DNA of 64,000 nt from Macrostomum hystrix. Taxonomy: Eukaryota; Platyhelminthes; Macrostomidae. Position 1 is the stretch's first letter; every line of letters starts with the position of its first letter. Below the pieces are notes generated by a model. That model was not told the origin of the DNA. It did no database searches and saw nothing but the letters and a program-made list of their open reading frames with translations. Shown one piece after another: positions 1 to 11,900 of this stretch. The stretch covers positions 9,219,501 through 9,283,500 of the forward strand of contig CATNEN010000003.1 in assembly GCA_950097015.1 (NCBI GenBank), in the 5' to 3' direction. A program made the position numbers and the translations under genes.

Positions 1-2407
1 TGTTCAATACTGCGATGCCAATTTCGCGCAGCTTCGCTCACACCAGCCGATGTTGGCGAGCCGGACCTGCTAGCAGTGCTAGCCGGCTCCTGAGCAGCTG
101 TCTTATCAGCGGAGGCTGAAGCTGCTGCTGCTGCATTATCGGTGGACTTTTCCTCGGATTTTTCAGCATTGGAAGTTTTAGGATCTTCGGATTGTTTTTG
201 CTGCTGCTGCTGCTGTTTCTGCTTCTGCTTGTCTAGTTGAAAGTCGTCGCTGATAATTTTGTCAATGTGATCGCCAAAGGTGAGCACACTAATACTGCTA
301 GCTGAGCTGCCAACACTGGCAGCGCTGCTGTTAGCTCGCGGACGATGCTGCTGCTGCTGAGGCACAGCTGGCGACGGACGACGCGGAGCTGTAGCAGCAA
401 AAGCTGAAGCTGACGACGACGAAGATGGCGGAGGTGGAGTCCTGGCAGGTTGCTGCTGCTGGGAAGGCGGCGGCGAGTGCAAGTTGCTGACAATCTGGTT
501 GTGAATGATGACGTCAATCAGTTTGGCAGCTGTGACAGTTTTCTGTGGCATCGCAGCCGACGGAATTGGCAGCGCATTCGATCCGCTAGAGCTGGCAGGA
601 ATCTGGCGCTGATGATCGTCGACTTGCCGACTGTGCTCTCTAGAGTGCGCCGCCGCTAATGCGGCTGCTGCCGAGTTGCTGCCAGACGAGCCAAAGCTTG
701 AGCTTCTTCTATGAATGCCGACATTGTCGTCTAGCCCGCTGGCAGTCACTCCGTTGCCGCTAAAAGCCGATGATGCATTTGAATTGGTAAGCGGGTGATA
801 AGCTGCGGTGGCCGCGGCATCAGCGGCTGCAGCTGCAGCGGCAGCGGCAGCAGCAGAAGTAGTTGGCGCCTGTTGATGATGCCGATGATGATGGTGATGA
901 TGAAACTGCTGCTGCTGCTGATGTTGCAACAGACGAGCCTGAATGTCAGCAAAAAAGTTGTTCATTTGTTGCTGTTTGAGCATCTGCTGAGATGACGAAT
1001 GATGCGAGGACTGCTGATGAGGATGGTGAAGAGCTTGCTGCTGTTGCTGCTGCTGTTGCTGGTGCTGATGATGATGGGGATGATGCTGATGGTGCTGCGG
1101 CAATGGATGCCCCATAGCTATCGAAGCCTGATGCGGCGATACAGGCGGCGGGGGCGGTGGCGCGGGCGGCAGCGGCAGCTTCCTCTGTGGGGCGACATGA
1201 GCGGGCGGCGGCATGACCTCCGGATTTGTTGGCGCCGAGTTAGAGGACGGACCAGCCGAGCTGGCTGCTGCTGCGGCTGCTGCTGCGGCAACAGTGGCTG
1301 TGGCGCGTTTCTTCATCAGAACATAAAGTTGGCTAGCCTCGGAACTTGTCCGGGTCCTCTCCGCGTCGCTGAGCGCTCTATTGCGAAATGTCTGATATGC
1401 TTCCACCTCTTCGCGAAAGGTTTGCTCAGCTTTGGCGGCAAAGATTTCTGTCTGGGATAGGCCGCTACTGTGAGGCCAACCGCTAGTCAGTTGCGGATGC
1501 TGCGGCGGTCCGTGCTGCGGCATGTGATGCTGCTGCCTGTGATGCGTCGGTGGAGGCGGCTGCTGATTTTGAAACTGTTGAGCCTGGAGAAAATTTTCGT
1601 GCATAATAGCTCGAGTTGTAGCAGCAGGTTCAGCAAAGCCGGCCTGCTGTGGCCGCGAGCGATACAGTTGCTGCTGCTGCTGTTGCTGCCAGGCAGCGGC
1701 TGCAGCAGCGGCCGCCATCAGCTGCTGATGCTGCCGCTGATCCATCGAAGCTTTAGACAGCGGAGGTGGCGGCGGAGGCGCCTGATGAATAACAGGTTCA
1801 AAGGCTGAATGTCTCATCATTGACGAGCTGTGATGCCCGACTGAGTTTGGCGACAATGTTGGCAGATCAAATCTAGGCTGCTTGGCCAGCGGTGGCTGAT
1901 GGTGCTGATGAGGCAGCATAGAATATTCTCGCTTATTTGGGGAATACTCCTTAGATAGCTGCTGCTGCTGATGCAGCTGCATGTGATGCTGCTGCTGCTG
2001 CTGCATGTGATGCTGCTGCTGCTGCTGCTGGGACAATTCTGAAGAAGTAACTAAATTCTGTTCAATAGTCATGTGAATGCGGTCGCGAAGAAATCTCTGG
2101 GCAGTCGGCTGTTGCACATGCGGCTGGCCGACGCCAGCATCATCAGCGCCTGTCGACGGCAAGCCTATAGCGCCGCCAGTCGACGGTCGACTGCGCGGAC
2201 TATCTTCAACGCCGATGACACTGGAAACGCCGAGAACAACGCCGCCACTGCTGCCGGCGCCACCACCGCGAGGCAGTTCAATGCTACAGTCAGCCTCCTG
2301 TGCCAGCTGCGGCTGCTGCTGATGCGCCGACTGCGGCTCCTCCATGTTCACATCTTCGTCCTCTTCGTCTTCAGAATGAGACAAAGCTGGCTGCTGTTGA
2401 GGTGGAG

Positions 2408-2442
<35 letters not shown>

Positions 2443-4816
2443 GGAGGCGACTGTCGCTGCTCTTCAGTTTGCAGAGCTCGCAGCTGCTGCGATACGGCTT
2501 GAGTCAGAGTGGCTGCGCTCCTACTGATGCTGCTGATGCTGGGTGCACTTGTGACAATGGCTGTGGCGGCTGTTGTTGACGTGGCTGAAGCAGCTGCAGC
2601 GGCAGCAGCGGCAGCGGCAGCAGCAGCATTTTTATTATTAGCTCGTCGTCGAATATTTTGCTTCTTATACAAGGCTTTGTAACCCTCTTTCTTCTTAGTT
2701 AGGTAATAGAATTGCACGCATTCGCTGACCGATTTGCCTTCCAGGCAGGCGGCGATTGCGCCAAAGTTTTTACCGAAGATGAGAAACTTTTCGCGAAATA
2801 CTCGCCTCTCAGAGTCCGTCCATTTGAATGACAGATCCTGGTGACTGTTCCAATGCTGACTGCAATCTGACAGCATTAGGCCACGATTATTCACATAGCG
2901 TCTACTTAGCTCCCAAGGCGCTAACATCATTGGCGGCAATACGGCTAAGCTCTTCATGCGTTCTTCTTCTTCTTTGGCTCGTTTGATTAATTCCATCATT
3001 TCTGTAACTTCGCCTTCAGTTCTGGCAGTTTGAGCCGGTTGAGCATAGAATCGATCTAATTTCTCTTTTTCGTCGCGACTTTTGCGCAATTCCGGGAAAT
3101 AGCGCTCGAAATAATCGCGCCACTTTGCATCCCGAGCCTTCCTCTTGCTGCTATTAGCCAGCCGTTCTAATCGACGAGTCCATTGTCTCTGAAGGTCATT
3201 GTAAGCGTCTCTTAGATGTCGTTCGCGTTGCTCATTGGCTAGCCGGCATCGGCGCAGGTAGTGCATTAGCCTGGGCTTGAATTCGCGATGACGCAGCTCT
3301 TGATCGCGAATCGCGGCCACATCAGACGGCTGATTGTAATATGGCGGGTCTGGCAACGGTTCAGCCCACACCTGGCGATGACTATCGGTAGCTTTGCGCC
3401 GATTCTCAGCTAAGATAGCGGCGAACGGATTAACTAATCTCTGCTCTAATTCTTCATCCTCGCGTCGTCGGCCTTCCTCTGTTTCACTCTGACGCACTCG
3501 ACTCTGAAGCTTGTCGCGCTCAGCTGTCTTTGCCTGCAACTGATCCTGAACACTTTTAATGTCGTTTTCAATGCTAATTAAACGATAGCCAACGTCCGTC
3601 TTCTCTTTCTGTAGACGCTGATCGTTTAGACTTTCCTCCGGAGCTGGACTGATTGCTTCAACCTGCGGGCAAGCAATGAATAATATGCTATAAGAAAAAT
3701 GAAATTCAAATCCAACGATATGAGCATAACATCTATAGGGATTTGAGCAAGGGATTTAAATCAATTTGAGCACAAGACTTGTGCATGATTCTAAGTGAAC
3801 TTGAGCATTGTGTCCATGTGGATTTGAGGATTGAGTCTATATCCCTTTGAGCACGCTATTTTAAACATCTTGGTATAGAATCTGTATGGATTAAGGATCC
3901 AAGCAATGGATTCTTTAAGAATGAGATCTATGAGAACAGATTTACCGATTTAAGAAAGCCATCTAAAACAATGCATGTCAGAATTTGAGCACAAAAAGCC
4001 TCACCTGAGGATGATAAGCCTCGCTCTTCTGCCGCATACCGGATCCGCCAGTCTCGTGCTTCTGCTGGATGAGCTGAATTCTAGGCTTATCAGATTGGCG
4101 CCTGTCATACGTGTAGCGATAAGGATCGGGGTCGCGCTCCCTACGACTACCGGAGGCGGCGCCGCTGGCATCTGGGGCAGCGGGCTGAGCGGCCGAATAG
4201 CTGGCTGATGAAAACAAAAATAAATTCGTTTTATTTTTATTCGAAAAACCAGTCTTAGGTTTTGCATAGTTAGAGAAGCCTAAATGGAACTAACCTTGAT
4301 TCTGGGCCGTTTGATGATGCTGCTGCTGTTGCTGGGCCAATGGCTCATGCGAGTGGTGCTTAATAAACTGCAGGGAATTGTTATGCACACCTCGAGTTCC
4401 GCCGCCAACCAAAGCTGAAGCTGCATGCTGCTGCTGCTGCTGCGACAGTCGCGGCGGAATCTGGGCAGCGCCAGCTAGGGCCTGAGACATCTGCCGCTGC
4501 TGCTGTTGATGAGCTCCAGCCGGATGTCTAGCAGAAGAGTGCTGCTGATGCGGCATTCTAGCCACATGCCCGAGGCTGGTGCCGGATGCTGTGCCAGCAA
4601 TGCTGATGGCAGGCGAAGCGCCAGATGAACTAGGCACCGCGCTAGTTACTGCAGATGAATGCTGCTGCTGTTGCTGCTGTCTGGACAATGAAGATGACAC
4701 ACTGTGCCCATCCAGATTGGCACTGCCATTATTAGTATTGTGACTAATATTACCAGATTGCCCAGCATCATTGCCATCTGGTCTGCTTTGTTCTGCACCC
4801 ATTTGGTGCAATCTGG
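1..4816 (-). CDS. NCOR: Nuclear receptor corepressor (NCoR/SMRT family), partial, N-terminal part
   Basis: Corepressor that links unliganded nuclear receptors to HDAC3 complexes in the nucleus. Three exons are seen: 4816-4295 (proposed ATG at 4802), 4204-4005 and 3662 to beyond the left edge. Phases match at both junctions (G|CC makes Ala; CAG|GTT is phase 0). Counted from that ATG, exon 1 is Gln/Ser-rich. Exon 2 carries YRYTYDRR and PRIQLIQQ. Exon 3 starts with a coiled coil, then the deacetylase-activating region (YNQPSD, then FPELRKSRDEKEK and LAVLPPMM), then a SANT domain from about residue 517 (WTDSERRVFREKF, KNFGAIAACLEGKSVSECV, YYLTKKKEGYKAL). Long Gln, His, Ala and Pro tracts follow, then LIDVIIHNQI (bases 492-521) and a CoRNR-type box FGDHIDKIISDDF (240-278). 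The last exon is open to base 1, so the C-terminus is missing. No second SANT domain was found. Family assignment is secure; the first exon and start are less so. Confidence 0.93.
240..278 (-). other. CoRNR box (nuclear receptor interaction motif)
   Basis: The minus strand encodes FGDHIDKIISDDF. The I-x-x-I-I core and the flanking DHI and DF residues match the first receptor-interaction motif of NCoR/SMRT (consensus ADHI..IIT.DF). It lies downstream of LIDVIIHNQI, in the same order as in vertebrate NCoR. Other CoRNR boxes would lie beyond the left edge. Confidence 0.8.
2655..2822 (-). other. SANT domain of the NCoR-like gene
   Basis: The minus strand encodes a Myb/SANT fold beginning WTDSERRVF and ending near YKKQNIRRR. 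It has the NCoR SANT1 hallmarks KNFG, AAC-LEGKSV-ECV and YYLTKK. The preceding 200 residues match the NCoR deacetylase-activating region, so this is SANT1, the domain that with its N-terminal extension activates HDAC3 in known family members. Confidence 0.93.
3663..4004 (-). repeat. NCoR intron with a degenerate TTTGAGCA-type repeat
   Basis: A 342-bp intron. Bases about 3718-3860 repeat a loose motif of about 28 bp containing TTTGAGCA followed by a variable A/T-rich stretch. Copies are poorly conserved, unlike the crisp arrays elsewhere. The neighbouring 90-bp intron (4205-4294) has no repeat. Confidence 0.4.
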
Positions 4817-5457
4817 CTGCAATTATTGTGTAAGAATGCTTGCATCTTTCTAAACCAATGTTTATATAAATAGCAGAAATAAATTATGTTTTAACCCAAG
4901 TAGCTTATGCTTTTTACTATTGAGCCTGAGATTAATAAATATGATTTAGAAAATTTAAAGCTATACAACTGCAATTCTTTTTAATATTTAGGTAACTATT
5001 TACCACTTTTTTACCTTTTTGATAACTAATTTTTTAAGTGTTATCTTTAAACAAAAAATAGTAAAATAATTTTATAAGTTATTGACTAAAAAACTACTTA
5101 AATAATAAATAATATCAATGACTGATATCTATATATTTTTGTAACTTAATAAAACTATATATACATTTAATGAAACATTATTACAAACTTTACTATCTTG
5201 TCGTGGCTATGTTTATAGCCATTGGCCAAGCACAGAAAATGACTATATAAAAAACACAATAGTTACTTTTCATTTTGACTTTTAGAGACAATGAGGCAAT
5301 ACTATGTAGGTAAAATTAGCTAGAATATATTTTAATAACTTAACAATACACATACCCCATCTAACTAGCTAGAAACAAATTAGAATCCTAGTTATAAATT
5401 AAAAAAGCTAGTGGTCTATAAAAATATATAATAACTATTAATTCATTGATTACACCT

Positions 5458-5990
5458 GCCCAAATTGGCACAGATATGCAACCAACAACAGAGTTGCAGC
5501 TATTGGGCAGCACATCTGAAGGTTGTGTAGAGCTTTTCAGTCTATAGACTGAGGGGACACCACACCCACATTTAATTACCCCAGCTAATACTGGTAGGCC
5601 CTAGTGTATGTTTATGGTCAAAACTAAGGGGCTTAAGGGTAGGAGTAAATAACTTCTTAGATTTCTTCCTGGCACATGTGTAATCACTGATGGATGGCAA
5701 ACTTAAGTGCATCTCTAGAATCATGCTATTGTCAACCACCAGCTTGCCTTTGTTAATCCTCAAGATCCAAATGTGCATACAAACCTCATCAAGGAAATGT
5801 GGGCACACTATAAGGCAAAGTTCCGAGTGATGCATGGAACAGCAATGACCTATTTGAGTTGCATCTCGAGGAATTCATGTGGCATAAGATACACTCACAT
5901 AACACCTTTGGCTTTGCAACATAGGCACTTACTCTTTTAAATTGTTCATTATTACCCTCTCTAAAGGGACACATTAAACACCTTTGGGCA
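5458..5990 (+). mobile_element. Candidate limits of a decayed Merlin/IS1595-like DNA transposon
   Basis: The transposase relic at 5662-5885 is bracketed by TGCCCAAA at about 5458 and its reverse complement TTTGGGCA at about 5983-5990. These could be remnants of terminal inverted repeats. Only 8 bp match perfectly and no target-site duplication was established, so the limits are tentative. Confidence 0.35.
5662..5885 (+). pseudogene. Relic of a Merlin/IS1595-family (ISXO2-like) DDE transposase
   Basis: The plus strand reads FLPGTCVITDGW, two in-frame stops, then NHAIVNHQLAFVNPQ, PNVHTNLIKEMWAHYKAKF and HGTAMTYL, and after a frameshift HLEEFMW. The pattern PGT-x-I-x-TDGW, VNH-x-x-FV-x-P, HTxxI-x-x-MW and a final EFMW is characteristic of ISXO2/Merlin transposases. 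The conserved Asp of TDGW is kept. Stops within the TDGW to VNH stretch and the frameshift near 5853 show it is dead. The N-terminal half is not recognisable. Confidence 0.72.
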
Positions 5991-7720
5991 CTTAAAACTT
6001 TGAACTTATTGTTTGAACTTGTTTTCAATTTTTTGTTGCAATGTACATTTTTCAAAAAAAAATATTTAACAAATGAAACAAGAAAATTGCCCACTTCTGT
6101 GTGTGCTTATTTTGCTAGCTAACTTGCTACTTAAGCTAGCCCGTAGCTACAGCCTACTATATGTAAAGAACAGGGCCTGGAAATAAATTGTGATAGTCAG
6201 TAGGCCTATGCCACATATTGTCATATAGACAGGGCAAGGTCAAGTATTCTAGGAATAGGCTATACGCCTATACCCTTGTAAACCTCAGTAACTTCATAAA
6301 GGTTTGACATGTCATGGAAGAAGTAGGCCCTAGGCCTAACATTATACATTAAAAAAAACCTGTTACAAACTAAATTAAAGAATAGGGGCCTACAATAGCA
6401 AAAATATGAACAAACTACAGTAAAGAGTACCTAATATATATTCTAATTCTAGGAATTTAGCAGCTTTAAGCTTGCTAGCTTACTAGCTATAATAAGGCTC
6501 AAGGATTAATTTGAATAATAAGTAGGGCCTAGTTAACAATTAAAAAAGCAATGTGCATTGTAACCACATTTTAGCTTTAAGAGCAAATAAAACATTAAAT
6601 CAACAAATTGAGCGATAACACTTTACTGCTTACACAACAACAGAAAGCATGTAGGAAGACTAACAGATTGGGATCAGAAGCAGCGTTGACTTGAATCTTT
6701 TCTCAGGGCTCATTTAAGGGTGGTATAAAAAATCATTTATGTCTATGCTATAAAGTTTAGAAACTATATTTTAACGACGGTATCTGATATAAGATTACTA
6801 TATTTTGCGTATATAATTACAGACACAAAACGCTTGTTTTTCTCAGCGTAAGCGGCTTTTAATGTTTTAAAATACAACTTTTCTGGGAATCATTTAGCCA
6901 CAACTAGGTGCAGGCGCACATTCATCTGATATTCAATAACTAAGCTTATTTTATTATATTTATTTTTATTTTAAACAAGGTAATACGAATCTTATATAAT
7001 ACCCTATGGATCTATTTGTATTTTTTAGCTAAAACCATTATATTATCTTAAAAAATCTAAGCCTAATCGAAGCATTCTAGAGCTTCTGCTTCACAGCTAA
7101 AAATTGATGTATAAGCCTAACTATTGCTTTTTGCGTGCTAAACTAGTAAGTTGCAAGGAAAAGCATTTTATTTTATTCTTAGCAGTAAATTACTAAAATT
7201 TAGTACTACTATATATGCAAAAATGGTAACCTACTATTGCACTCACTGGTGTCAAAAGTTTTGAACTAATAATATTCGCTAGATTTTTGTTTTGGCAATA
7301 AATATCCTAGACATAGCTACTAGCTACCAGGTGGAAAATGTGTCAGTTTGTTCATTGATTTGCATTGTACATAGCTTATATTTAGATATTGCTAAACTAA
7401 TTGTCTTAGCGCTTATGCTTCGATAATTTAAATCTGTTGTTACCAAAGTTGTCACGACTCACAGGGTTATTTTATAGTAGTTAATATCTCGCTGAATGCC
7501 ACCAAAGTTGTTGTAGCACTATATAATATTTTATTCAAATACTATATTATATCAAACTTATGAGTGCCTCTAGTTATTCACTTTAGGCACTTCTTTTTTC
7601 ATTTCAAATTGGTAGCGTTATGTATTTAATCTGGTAGCATTTATAATTTTAATATGGCTGATATTTTATCCGTTCTATAACTTTCACTTATAACTTTTCT
7701 GCATTATTTCTTTTAGGGGT

Positions 7721-7835
7721 ACTCTTTATCAGTCTTTATCTGTCTTTATCAATCTTCATCACTCTCTATCTGTCTTTATCAGTCTTTATCACTCTTCAAT
7801 TACTCTTCAATCAATCTTAAATTCAGTCTTCAGTC
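7721..7835 (+). repeat. Short degenerate tandem repeat, CTTTATCAGT-like
   Basis: About ten imperfect copies of a roughly 12-bp pyrimidine-rich motif (for example GTCTTTATCAGT and ATCTTCATCACT) lie in the PIG-A upstream region, 1.1 kb before its start codon. No function is implied. Confidence 0.6.
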
Positions 7836-8979
7836 GGTCTTAGGCTTTACCAGTGGATCTTGGATCTTGGGCTTTTCCAGAGTTACAGCTTTCCTTTCAC
7901 TCTATTCACTTCTTTTTCTTTGTATCTTCAAATAACTTTGAGACAAACACTTTCAATATTCAAGCTTTCTGCACACTGTGAAAACACAATTGTTTCGAAT
8001 GTTTCAACACATGGATTTCTGCTTTCTCTCACTCATGTATTGACAAGAAACATTCGTAAATACAGTTTTTTGCTTCCCTTCTTCACTTCATTATAACTGT
8101 TTATATTTTTGGTGCACCAAAAAAACAATTTTTGGTGCATTTTAACAAATTGGAGTGTATTTAAACAAATTACAAGTATTTCTAAGAAAATAAGTGTAGC
8201 CATATCTCATAATCTGGCATGTAACCAGGATTTTGTGACAGTTGTGGGAGGATATAAAAATGCATTACCTTGGAACTGTCAGTCAGGCAAACAACTGACC
8301 CATCACCCTTGGTCTGCCAAGGCTCTACACCCTGACTTTGATGCTGTGCCCAGTTCATTCCTTGTTAATAAAATTTAGAGAAAAATCTGACAAAAAACGA
8401 TGGGTGGATATATTTTCCCATCCCAATACCCCCTTAGACATGCCACAGTTGCCTATAGCTCCTAACACTTACATGCACTATAGCTATTCAGCCACTTAAA
8501 ACTGCATTTATAAGAGTTACACTTATTAAGCTCTTAAAAACATATGCAACTCTAACAACACAAATTTATAAATACATGTGGGCAACTATTACTATTAAAT
8601 TGAAAATTATTATCTGTGTAATGTTTGAGTTATTTAGACATATGATTTTAGTACATAACTACACATAACTACATAAAAAGTTCATAACTACCCTGCAGAC
8701 AATCTGTCTTTTATAACATATTTTTTCCATAATTTGGAATCTAGGCATATGCCGTAGCTAATTATTGGCAAGTTTAAATAAACTCTTTGTTTTTTTAGAG
8801 TTTAAAGATGTTTATAACAGACTAAATAAATTAAATGATGGCTATGGTAAGCATTGTGATCATTTTTTTTGTTGTAAATATAATATCTAAAATTCGTCCA
8901 TTTGTAAATATAATATTTGTACATAAAATTTTTTTTCAATCCTTTATTGGTAATATGCTGACTAATTCCAGCCTCAGAC

Positions 8980-11900
8980 ATGGCCCAATCATCAGGATCA
9001 AAGGCTTCCTGTGTTTCAGCCCCTGGGAGTGCCTGCAATGTTGACACAGATGATAAACAGATTTGCATCGCCATGGTGTCAGATTTCTTCTTTCCCAATA
9101 TGGGAGGAGTTGAGACCCATATTTACCAGCTGGCTCAGTGCCTGATAAGCCTGGGTCATCGGGTGATTGTCATCACACACGCCTATGGTGACAAATGTCA
9201 GAGGCGCGGAGTGCGCTGGATGATGAATGGCTTGAAGGTTGGTGAATTTAGATGCAAAAGGCAGAGCGTTAGGAGAGGTGATTCTCACTTAAGGGTACTT
9301 GATGAGGGGATTCTGATAAGGCCTTGGTGTCTGATAAGGCGATTCATTGGAATATTGGTGTCTGATAAGGCGATTCCTTGGAATATTGGTGTCTGATAAG
9401 GCGATTCCTTGGAACATTGGTGTCTGATAAAGTGATTTCTTGGAATATTGGTGTCTGATAAAGCGATTCCTTGAAATATTGGTGTCCGATAAGGCGATTC
9501 CATAGGATATTGGTGTCTGATAAGGCGATTCCTTGGAATATTGGTGTCTGATAAGGCGATTCCTTGGAATATTGGTGTCTGATAAGGCGATTCCTTGGAA
9601 TATTGGTGTCTGATAAGGCGATTCCTTGGAATATTGGTGTCTGATAAGGCGATTCCTTAGAATATTGGTGTCTGATAAGACGATTCCTTGGAATATTGGT
9701 GTCTGATAAGGCGATTCCTTGGGATATTTGTGTCTGATAAGGCGATTCCTTGGGATATTGGTGTCTGATAAGGCGATTCCTTGGAATATTGGTGTCTGAT
9801 AAGGCGATTCATTGGAATATTGGTGTCTGATAAGGCGATTCCATAGGATATTGGTGTCTGATAAGGCGATTCCATAGGATATTGGTGTCTGATAAGGCGA
9901 TTCCATAGGATATTGGTGTCTGATAAGGCGATTCCATAGGATATTAGTGTCTGATAAGGCGATTCCATAGGATATTGGTGTCTGATAAGGCGATTCCTTG
10001 GAATATTGGTGTCTGATAAGGCGATTCCTTGGAATATTGGTGTCTGATAAGGCGATTCCTTGGGATATTGGTGTCTGATAAGGCGATTCCTTGGGATATT
10101 GGTGTCTGATAAGTCGATTCCTTGGAATATTGGTGTCTGATAAGGCGATTCCTTGGAATATTGGTGTCTGATAAGTCGATTCCTTGGAACATTGGTGTCT
10201 GATAAGGCGATTCCTTGGGATATTGGTGTCTGATAAGGCGATTCCATAGGATATTGGTGTCTGATAAGGCGATTCCTTGGGATATTGGTGTCTGATAATA
10301 CGATTTCTTGGGACATTGGTGTCTGATAAGGCGATTCCTTGGGATATTGGTGTCTGATAAGACGATTTCTTGGGACATTGGTGTCTGATAAGGCGATTCC
10401 TTGGGATATTGGCGTCTGATAAGGCGATTCCTTGGGATATTGGTGTCTGATAAGGCGATTCCATAGGATATTGGAATATTATGCTATCTGAAAAATTAAA
10501 AGTGGCTTATGTTATTGAAGACATAGAATTATGCTTCCTTTGAGTGCAGTCCGTGTTTTCCCGTCTACCGCATCCTGCAGGTGTACTATTTGCCATTTCT
10601 GCCCTACTATAACCAGTGCGTCCTGCCCACTGTGTTATTTACGCTGCCACTAGTCAGGCAAGTTCTGTTGCGCGAACGCGTCCGATTGGTTCACGGCCAT
10701 TCGGCATTTAGTGCCCTAGCCAATCAGACACTGCTGCACGCTAGGACACTTGGCTTGCCAACTGTGTTCACTGATCATTCTCTGTTTGGTTTTGCCGATG
10801 TCAGCTCTATACTCACTAATAAGCTGCTCAATGGCATCCTATGCGACACGTGCCACGTCATCTGCGTCTCACACACCAGGTGCGCTTAATATCATTATCA
10901 TTATTCATCAGTTTAATAATCCCATCCTTCTCAGATTCTCGTTCTGAGCATCATATCCTTCTCGGCTCCTCATTCTGAGCACCCTATCATTCTCAGATTC
11001 TCATTCTGAGCACTCTATCCTTCTCAGATTCTCATTCTGAGCACTCTATCCTTCTCAGATTATCATTCTGAGCACTCTATCCTTCTCAGATTCTCATTCT
11101 AAGCACTCTATCCTTCTCAGATTCTCATTCTAAGCACTCTATCCTTTTCAGATTATCATTCTAAGCACTCTATCCTTCTCAGATTCTCATTCTAAGCACT
11201 CTATCCTTTTCAGATTATCATTCTGAGCACTCTATCCTTCTCAGATTCTCATTCTAAGCACTCTATCCTTCTCAGATTATCATTCTAAGCACTCTATCCT
11301 TCTCAGATTATCATTCTGAGCACTCTATCCTTCTCAGATTCTCATTCTAAGCACTCTATCCTTCTCAGATCCTCATTTTAAGCACTCTATCTTTCTCAGA
11401 TCCTCATTCTCAGATCACAAAATACCTCTTAGATCATGCTTTTCGAGTAACGCGTTTTTTTCATTTTCCTAAATCGATGGCATCAAGCAAGGAGAACACG
11501 GCTTTGCGAGCTATGCTGTGTCCCAGTCGCATCTCGGTCATACCTAACGCGATTGACGCAGACGCATTTACACCTGACCCTGATCAGCGAGACACCAGAT
11601 TCAGTGAGTGCCTCGACTGGTTGATTTGGGAGCTGGTTAAGTAGTGTGTTTGTAGAGTAGTGTTTTTGTAGAGTAGGGTGCTTGTTGAGTAGAGTGTTTG
11701 TTGAGTAGGGTGTTGGTTGAGTAGGGTGTTGGTTGAGTAGGGTGTTGGTTGTGTAGAGTGTTGGTTGAGTAGGGTGTTGGTTGAGTAGGGTGTTGGTTGA
11801 GTAGGGTGTTGGTTGAGTAGGGTGTTGGTTGAGTAGGGTGTTGGTTGAGTAGGGTGTTTGTTAAGTAGGGTGTTTGTTAAGTAGGGTGTTTGTTGAGTAG

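Larger units (their letters stand above)
4817..8979. other. AT-rich intergenic region between divergent NCoR and PIG-A genes
   Basis: A 4.2-kb AT-rich stretch that must hold both promoters, because the flanking genes point away from each other. Apart from the transposase relic (5662-5885) and a short pyrimidine-rich repeat (7721-7835), no coding exon, RNA gene or clear core promoter element was recognised. A splice-acceptor-like TGCTGACTAATTCCAG ends at 8971, 8 nt before the PIG-A ATG. Confidence 0.5.

Noticed and set aside
233-2579. Several ORFs of Leu/Arg/Cys-rich composition in other frames
   Set aside because: They are shadows of the Gln/His/Ala-rich NCoR coding frame on the minus strand.
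9289-10464. 391-codon minus-strand ORF with [15 protein letters not shown]-type repeats
   Set aside because: Shadow of the 31-bp array in PIG-A intron 1; all minus-strand frames are open.
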